In this document: in pieces, positions 7,675 to 9,088 of the stretch | Position numbering within the stretch: position 1 is the first letter of the stretch | Layout: every line of letters begins with the position of its first letter | Assembly: GCA_045606465.1 (NCBI GenBank) | Contig: JAZURZ010000108.1 | Location: 1-9,088 of the forward strand | DNA: 9,088 bases | Origin: CAKSQL01 sp045606465 | GTDB taxonomy: Bacteria > Bacillota > Clostridia > UBA1381 | Direction of reading: 5' to 3' | Notes under the pieces: generated by a model | Databases searched by the model: none | What the model saw: the letters and a program-made list of their open reading frames with translations, nothing else | What the model was told of the DNA's origin: nothing | Program-made: the position numbers and the translations under genes

Positions 7675-8946
7675 TTAAGAGTCTAAAACCTGCACACGTG
7701 TTATGTCGGCACCAAGGCCTATAAACTTTTCCTCAAAATTTTCATAGCCTCTGTCAATATGATAAATGTTGCTTATTTCGGTGGTTCCGTCAGCCATTAG
7801 TCCTGCAATTATCATAGCAGCGCCTGCACGCAAATCGGTAGCACGAACGCTTGCACCCATAAGATGCTCCACTCCGTCAATTAATGCAAGATTTCCCTCA
7901 ACACGAATATTTGCACCCATAAGCTTTAGCTCATCTACATAGCGGAAACGGTCGTCCCAGACTCCATCTTTAGCAGAGCTTGTCCCCGGGACAGTAGATA
8001 AAAATGTAACAAGCTGAGGTTGCATATCGGTGGGATAGCCGGGGTAAGGAAGAGCAATAAAGCTTATTTTTTTTAAAATAGCTCCGTCTTCAACCCAAAC
8101 ACGCACCTTATCATCAAATTCCTCAACAGATGCGCCGCATTCGATAAGCTTTGCAGAGATGGGCTCTAAGTGACGTGGAATAACATTGCAAATGGTTACA
8201 TCGCCTCTTGTTGCAGCGGCAGCAATCATAAAGGTACCTGCCTCAATCTGGTCAGGAATTATTGAATATGTACCTCCGTGAAGCTCGGGTACACCTTTTA
8301 TTTTTATAGTATCAGTTCCTGCACCTCGAATGTTTGCACCCATAGCATTTAAAAAGTTAGCCAAATCAACAATATGAGGCTCTTTGGCAGCATTTTCAAT
8401 TATTGTCATACCCTCTGCCAAAACTGCACCCAGCATAACATTGATGGTAGCACCAACGGTTATTAAATCAAAATAAACATTGCCGCCTTTTAAGTTTTGG
8501 GCATCGGCATAAATTTTACCATAAGAAAGTTCAACTGTTGCCCCCAATGCCTCAAAGCCCTTGATATGCTGGTCTATGGGGCGGGTCCCGAAATCGCAGC
8601 CACCGGGAGGGGGAATTACACAATGTCTGCATCTGCCCAAAAGTGCGCCTATAAGATATGACGAGCCACGCATTTTGCGGGTCATATTCTCGTTTGGCTC
8701 ATAGGAAGAAACATTTGTGCAATCTATATCAACAGTGTTATTATCAACATAAGTAACCTTTGCGCCAAGGTCAGACAAAATATCAAGATAGAGTTTCACA
8801 TCTGCTATTGTAGGCAGATTTTCTAACCTGCAGGGCGCATTTATAAGCAAGCAGGCAGGGATAATAGCAACAGCGGCGTTTTTTGCTCCGCTTATTGTAA
8901 CCTCGCCTTTAAGGCAGGCATTTCCCTTTATAACTAATTTTTCCAA
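7675..8946 (-). CDS. murA: UDP-N-acetylglucosamine 1-carboxyvinyltransferase
   Basis: MurA transfers enolpyruvate from phosphoenolpyruvate to UDP-N-acetylglucosamine, the first committed step of peptidoglycan precursor synthesis in the cytosol. The 423 residues form the usual two-lobed inside-out barrel. SGAKNAA (19-25) holds the conserved Lys22 and Asn23. PPPGGCDFGTRPIDQH (112-127) carries the catalytic Cys117, the residue modified by fosfomycin, so the enzyme should be of the fosfomycin-sensitive type. LPYPGYPTDMQPQ contains the conserved catalytic aspartate region, and LRAGAAMIIAGL is a C-terminal family motif. Translation starts at TTG (plus 8944-8946): the protein then begins MEKLVIKGNACLKGEVTISG, in register with other MurA proteins, and AAGGAG sits 9 nt upstream. 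Low-GC Gram-positives often have two murA copies; which one this is cannot be told from the window. Confidence 0.97.
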   Translation of the reverse strand: MEKLVIKGNACLKGEVTISGAKNAAVAIIPACLLINAPCRLENLPTIADVKLYLDILSDLGAKVTYVDNNTVDIDCTNVSSYEPNENMTRKMRGSSYLIGALLGRCRHCVIPPPGGCDFGTRPIDQHIKGFEALGATVELSYGKIYADAQNLKGGNVYFDLITVGATINVMLGAVLAEGMTIIENAAKEPHIVDLANFLNAMGANIRGAGTDTIKIKGVPELHGGTYSIIPDQIEAGTFMIAAAATRGDVTICNVIPRHLEPISAKLIECGASVEEFDDKVRVWVEDGAILKKISFIALPYPGYPTDMQPQLVTFLSTVPGTSSAKDGVWDDRFRYVDELKLMGANIRVEGNLALIDGVEHLMGASVRATDLRAGAAMIIAGLMADGTTEISNIYHIDRGYENFEEKFIGLGADITRVQVLDS

Positions 8947-8954
8947 AATATGTC

Positions 8955-8974
8955 ACTCCTTAATGGATAAGAGT
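8955..8974 (-). promoter_or_regulatory. murA Shine-Dalgarno inside a possible hairpin
   Basis: On the minus strand ACTCTTA (plus 8968-8974) can pair with TAAGGAGT (plus 8955-8962), with one bulged G and a five-base loop. The second arm contains the whole AAGGAG site (plus 8956-8961) that serves the TTG start. The stem is only seven pairs and A/U-rich, so any masking would be partial. Confidence 0.4.
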
Positions 8975-8997
8975 TTTTTAAAAAATCAAATTTATTT

Positions 8998-9035
8998 CTG
9001 GTGTGCGCAGCACATTTACCCTAAATGGCACACAG
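8998..9035 (-). other. Stem-loop in the murA leader
   Basis: In minus-strand RNA, CTGTGTGC (plus 9028-9035) pairs with GCACACCAG (8998-9006) with one bulge. Inside it, CATTTA (9022-9027) pairs with TAAATG (9013-9018) around a three-base loop, leaving a six-base asymmetric bulge (9007-9012). A competing small hairpin, TGTGC and GCACA at 9002-9014, uses the same bases and excludes the outer stem. I do not recognise it as a known riboswitch. Confidence 0.45.
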
Positions 9036-9040
9036 TAGTT

Positions 9041-9061
9041 GAAATCGACTTTGTCGATTTC
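9041..9061. repeat. Perfect 9-bp palindrome at the murA promoter
   Basis: GAAATCGAC (9041-9049) and GTCGATTTC (9053-9061) are exact reverse complements around TTT. The palindrome starts one base after the -10 element of the predicted murA promoter. The start of transcription would fall inside the first arm, so a DNA operator fits better than an RNA hairpin at the 5' end. It could also be one copy of a dispersed palindromic repeat. Confidence 0.6.
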
Positions 9062-9070
9062 ATTATACCA
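9062..9070 (-). promoter_or_regulatory. Extended -10 promoter element for murA
   Basis: The minus strand reads TGGTATAAT (plus 9070-9062), a perfect TATAAT with the TGn extension. The -35 position falls at or beyond the window edge. Transcription would begin near 9055 and produce a leader of about 110 nt before murA, probably serving murA-yycJ-rlmH. Confidence 0.65.
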
Positions 9071-9088
9071 CAAATAAAAATGCTTGCT

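Overview
The window looks like chromosomal housekeeping DNA from a low-GC, anaerobic Firmicute, most likely a member of the Clostridia. The evidence is an oxygen-sensitive class III ribonucleotide reductase with its activase, AT-rich codon use, strong AGGAG-type ribosome binding sites, a Clostridia-style dUTPase, and the rlmH/yycJ/murA set of Gram-positive genes. I see no phage, transposon, CRISPR array, tRNA or rRNA. No clearly new biological system is visible. The less ordinary material is in the non-coding DNA at the two ends.

Left end (1-435): no gene. It holds four DnaA-box-like 9-mers in about 115 bp of very AT-rich DNA, which suggests a replication-origin-like or DnaA-controlled element. 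To the right are a good sigma-A-type promoter (299-327) with the arms of a 9-bp inverted repeat on either side, and a terminator-like hairpin in the predicted leader.

Rightward block (436-6106): yifB (ComM/Mg-chelatase-like AAA+ ATPase), nrdD, nrdG, dut and a DUF2156 GNAT-like protein, all on the plus strand with gaps of 68, -1, 18 and 57 nt. nrdD and nrdG make dNTPs without oxygen and dut removes dUTP and supplies dUMP, so the core of the block is deoxynucleotide supply. yifB is a DNA-processing ATPase, and the DUF2156 gene has no obvious link to that theme. A strong hairpin terminator follows at 6128-6164.

Convergent gap (6107-6384): two terminators back to back, separated by a spacer rich in homopolymer runs.

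Leftward block (8946-6385, minus strand): murA (first step of peptidoglycan precursor synthesis), then yycJ (metallo-beta-lactamase-fold hydrolase), then rlmH (23S rRNA pseudouridine methyltransferase), with gaps of 43 and -1 nt. The upstream DNA (8947-9088) carries an extended -10 promoter, a perfect 9-bp palindrome touching that -10, a structured leader, and a Shine-Dalgarno sequence that can be buried in a hairpin before a TTG start codon.
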